NCBI RefSeq assembly: GCF_014637085.1
Contig: NZ_BMEU01000013.1
Coordinates: 62,001-126,000 of the forward strand
Direction of reading: 5' to 3'
DNA from: Comamonas phosphati
Lineage (GTDB): Bacteria; Pseudomonadota; Gammaproteobacteria; Burkholderiales; Burkholderiaceae_C
DNA length: 64,000 nt
In this document: positions 62,402 through 64,000 of the stretch, piece by piece
Layout of the letters: each line of letters begins with the position of its first letter
Numbering within the stretch: the first letter of the stretch is position 1
Position numbers and translations under genes: made by a program
The notes under the pieces: model-generated
Databases searched by the model: none
The model's input: only the letters and a program-made list of their open reading frames with translations
Told to the model about the DNA's origin: nothing

Positions 62402-63385
62402 GTGAACCTGCCTCATTTTCTGATCCGCACCGTTTGGGCCCTGCTGGCCGCAACCTGCGTGCAGGGCACGGCCATGGCTCAGCAGCCGGAGTTTCCGGCG
62501 CGCCCGGTCAAGCTGGTGGTGGCCAATGGCGCGGGCAGCGTGCCCGATCTGCTGGCGCGCCAGGTGGGCAGCCTGGTTTCCAGGGAGTGGAGGCAGGCCG
62601 TGGTGGTGGAAAGCAAGGGCGCGGCTGGCGGTGTTGCGGCCGTGGACGCCGTGGTCAGGTCGCCTGCCGATGGCCATACCCTGCTGGTTGGCGGTGACAG
62701 TGCCATCACCATCATGCCCAATGTCCAGCGCAATCTGCCTTACGACGTCAGGAACGATCTGATTCCTGTGACCAAGCTGGGTCAGTCCGACTTCGTGCTG
62801 GTGGCCAACCCGCGCAAGGGCTACAAGACGCTCCAGGAATTCGTGGCCTTTGCCAAGGCCCATCCGGGCCAGATCAACTATGCCTCGTCCGGCACCGGTA
62901 GCGCACAGCATCTGGCCATGGAGCAGTTCAAGCAGCGCGCGGGATTCTTTGCCACGCATATCCCTTATCGCGGCGGCCCGCAGGGACTGCAGGACGTGCT
63001 GGCCGGCCAGGTCGATGTGATGCTGGTCGCCGTGGCTCCTGCATTGGCGCAGATCCAGAGCGGTAAGCTCACGGCGCTGGCGGTCTCCGGCCTGCAGCGT
63101 CACCCCTTGCTGCCCCAGGTGCAGACCCTGGCCGAGACTTACAAGGGCTTCGAGGTCGGCGCCTGGTTCGGCCTGTTTGCCCCCAGGGGCACGCCCGCCG
63201 CCGTGGTACAGGCCGTGGCCCGCGATACCGACCGGGCCTTGAAGGACCCGGAGCTGCGCCAGGCCCTGCTGCAGCAAGGCATCAAGCCTGTGGGCGAGGG
63301 CCAGCAGGTCTTTATCAGGCAGATCCGGAGCGACGATGTGCGCGTGGCCCAGCTGGTGCGCACCATCGGCTTGAGCGTCGAGTAA
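62402..63385 (+). CDS. Bug/TctC-family periplasmic receptor 5
   Basis: The 327-residue receptor has the signal peptide (M)NLPHFLIRTVWALLAATCVQ..., ending near AMA at about residue 26, and the mature start QPEFPARPVKLVVANGAGSV. The usual P-P-G-G motif is replaced by NGAGSVPD, so it is a divergent Bug protein. The start is a GTG at 62402, 6 bases after AAGGAGTTTGCC begins its spacer; an earlier TTG is unlikely. It stands alone between dbpA and ybeY with an AT-rich leader, so its ligand has no gene context. Confidence 0.87.
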   Translation: MNLPHFLIRTVWALLAATCVQGTAMAQQPEFPARPVKLVVANGAGSVPDLLARQVGSLVSREWRQAVVVESKGAAGGVAAVDAVVRSPADGHTLLVGGDSAITIMPNVQRNLPYDVRNDLIPVTKLGQSDFVLVANPRKGYKTLQEFVAFAKAHPGQINYASSGTGSAQHLAMEQFKQRAGFFATHIPYRGGPQGLQDVLAGQVDVMLVAVAPALAQIQSGKLTALAVSGLQRHPLLPQVQTLAETYKGFEVGAWFGLFAPRGTPAAVVQAVARDTDRALKDPELRQALLQQGIKPVGEGQQVFIRQIRSDDVRVAQLVRTIGLSVE

Positions 63386-63410
63386 ACGGCGTTCCGGAGT
63401 TGTTGTCCGC

Positions 63411-63869
63411 TTATTTGGCGTAGGGGTCCTGGAAGCCGAGTTCCTGCATGATTTCGGTTTCGTAGGCTTCCATTTCCTCGGCGTCTTCCTCGCTGGTCTC
63501 GTGGTCCCAGCCCTGGGCGTGCAGCGTGCCGTGCACCAGCAGGTGGGCGTAGTGCTCTTCGAGCGACTTGTTCTGCTCCCTGGCTTCACGCTCGACCACG
63601 GGCGCGCACAGCACCAGGTCGGCCATCACCGTGGGCTCCTGCTGGTAGTCGAAGGTCAGCACATTGGTCGCGTAGTCCTTGTGGCGGTACTCGCGGTTCA
63701 GGCCCCGGCCTTCCTCGGCATCGACGATGCGCACGGTGATTTCGGCGTCCACGGCCAGCGCGTGGCGAATCCAGCGCGTGACCTTGCTGCGGGACAGCAC
63801 GGCGCGGTGGGCGGCCGCTTCGGGGAAGCGGGCGAATTGCAGGGACAGTTGCAGCTGGTTCAGAGTCAT
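63411..63869 (-). CDS. ybeY: Endoribonuclease YbeY
   Basis: The 152-residue metal-dependent RNase for rRNA maturation and ribosome quality control has the zinc motif [11 protein letters not shown], which supplies the three His ligands, and the upstream [16 protein letters not shown] stretch. The short acidic C-terminal tail is usual. It follows a partial gene, probably phoH, on the minus strand, a common proteobacterial pairing. Confidence 0.95.
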   Translation of the reverse strand: MTLNQLQLSLQFARFPEAAAHRAVLSRSKVTRWIRHALAVDAEITVRIVDAEEGRGLNREYRHKDYATNVLTFDYQQEPTVMADLVLCAPVVEREAREQNKSLEEHYAHLLVHGTLHAQGWDHETSEEDAEEMEAYETEIMQELGFQDPYAK

Positions 63870-63909
63870 TTTGGCTTGTGGCGCTTGTCTGGCAAGCGCA
63901 GTCAGCTAT
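63868..63909 (-). repeat. Interspersed ~42-bp palindromic repeat, copy C
   Basis: On the minus strand this reads ATAGCTGACTGCGCTTG, CCAGA, CAAGCGC, then a diverged tail, matching copies A (28697) and B (41097). GCGCTTG and CAAGCGC form a perfect 7-bp stem. It lies between the phoH-like gene and ybeY, again with the same orientation to transcription. Confidence 0.6.
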
Positions 63910-63936
63910 GAAATCGGTAGAAAACTGGTGCAGGGC

Positions 63937-64000
63937 TCAGAGCTCGTCCGCGGAAGGCAGCGGCCGGGCCGCGCGCGTGCGGTGCTTGGGCGCCGAGGTG
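63937..64000 (-). CDS. C-terminal end of a gene upstream of ybeY, probably PhoH-like
   Basis: Only the last 21 codons are present (…TSAPKHRTRAARPLPSADEL, then TGA). The basic, low-complexity tail and the position directly before ybeY fit a PhoH-family ATPase, which normally precedes ybeY in proteobacteria. The sequence itself carries no diagnostic motif. Confidence 0.5.
   Translation of the reverse strand, partial: TSAPKHRTRAARPLPSADEL

Overview
The window is GC-rich, densely coded chromosome from a betaproteobacterium, most likely the family Comamonadaceae (Delftia, Comamonas or Acidovorax-like). Pointers are five orphan Bug/TctC-type periplasmic receptors, a Liv operon carrying an acyl-CoA ligase, a partial phoH-like gene next to ybeY, an RluB with a long arginine-rich N-terminal tail, and short intergenic repeats of a kind I recall as common in that family. 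The genus is inference. I saw no tRNA, rRNA, CRISPR array, transposase or integrase.

Layout. 1-4.1 kb (minus): acyl-CoA ligase, livG, livH and the start of livM, with a divergent Crp/Fnr regulator at 4.3 kb. 5.2-6.8 kb: rluB. 7.4-14.6 kb (plus): a catabolic unit with an SDR dehydrogenase, an FAH-family hydrolase, a four-gene polar-amino-acid-type ABC importer, a UxaA/altronate-dehydratase-family enzyme and an IclR regulator. It reads as a non-phosphorylative sugar-acid pathway. 14.7-16.6 kb: htpG behind a sigma-32-like promoter. 16.7-25.4 kb (plus): LysR regulator, Bug receptor, DUF35 protein, SCP2-type thiolase lacking the usual cysteine, FadB-like fusion, CaiB-type CoA-transferase, second Bug receptor and a crotonase.

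25.4-43.2 kb is the most interesting part. Two convergent operons, each with a Bug receptor, a TauD/TfdA dioxygenase and a BKACE (DUF849) enzyme, overlap by 60 bp at their 3' ends near 32.3 kb. The right-hand operon adds an RBBP9-type hydrolase, quinone oxidoreductase, acyl-CoA ligase, MFS carrier, YeiH-type exporter and an AraC regulator. The left-hand one adds a third BKACE gene broken by a single amber codon, an SDR and a DsbA-type protein. The outer edges carry a porin and a second AraC gene, and both edges have the same pair of 14-bp direct repeats spaced 21 bp apart, with a similar -10 box at the same distance. This looks like a mirror-image regulon for uptake and breakdown of an unidentified acid.

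43.2-57.5 kb holds transport and housekeeping genes: a frameshifted MFS gene, a possible Rid-family remnant, an EamA exporter, another MFS gene, a Gly/Val-repeat lipoprotein, an SrkA-like kinase, a 2H phosphoesterase, ohr and ohrR behind a perfect 13-bp inverted repeat, a serine hydrolase, a 3-hydroxyacyl-CoA dehydrogenase, two cyclic-di-GMP proteins and amn. 57.8-64 kb: a CDF metal exporter, dtd, an M20 amidohydrolase, dbpA with a strong terminator, a fifth Bug receptor, ybeY and a probable phoH end. The only stretch over 300 bp without a gene is 6812-7425.
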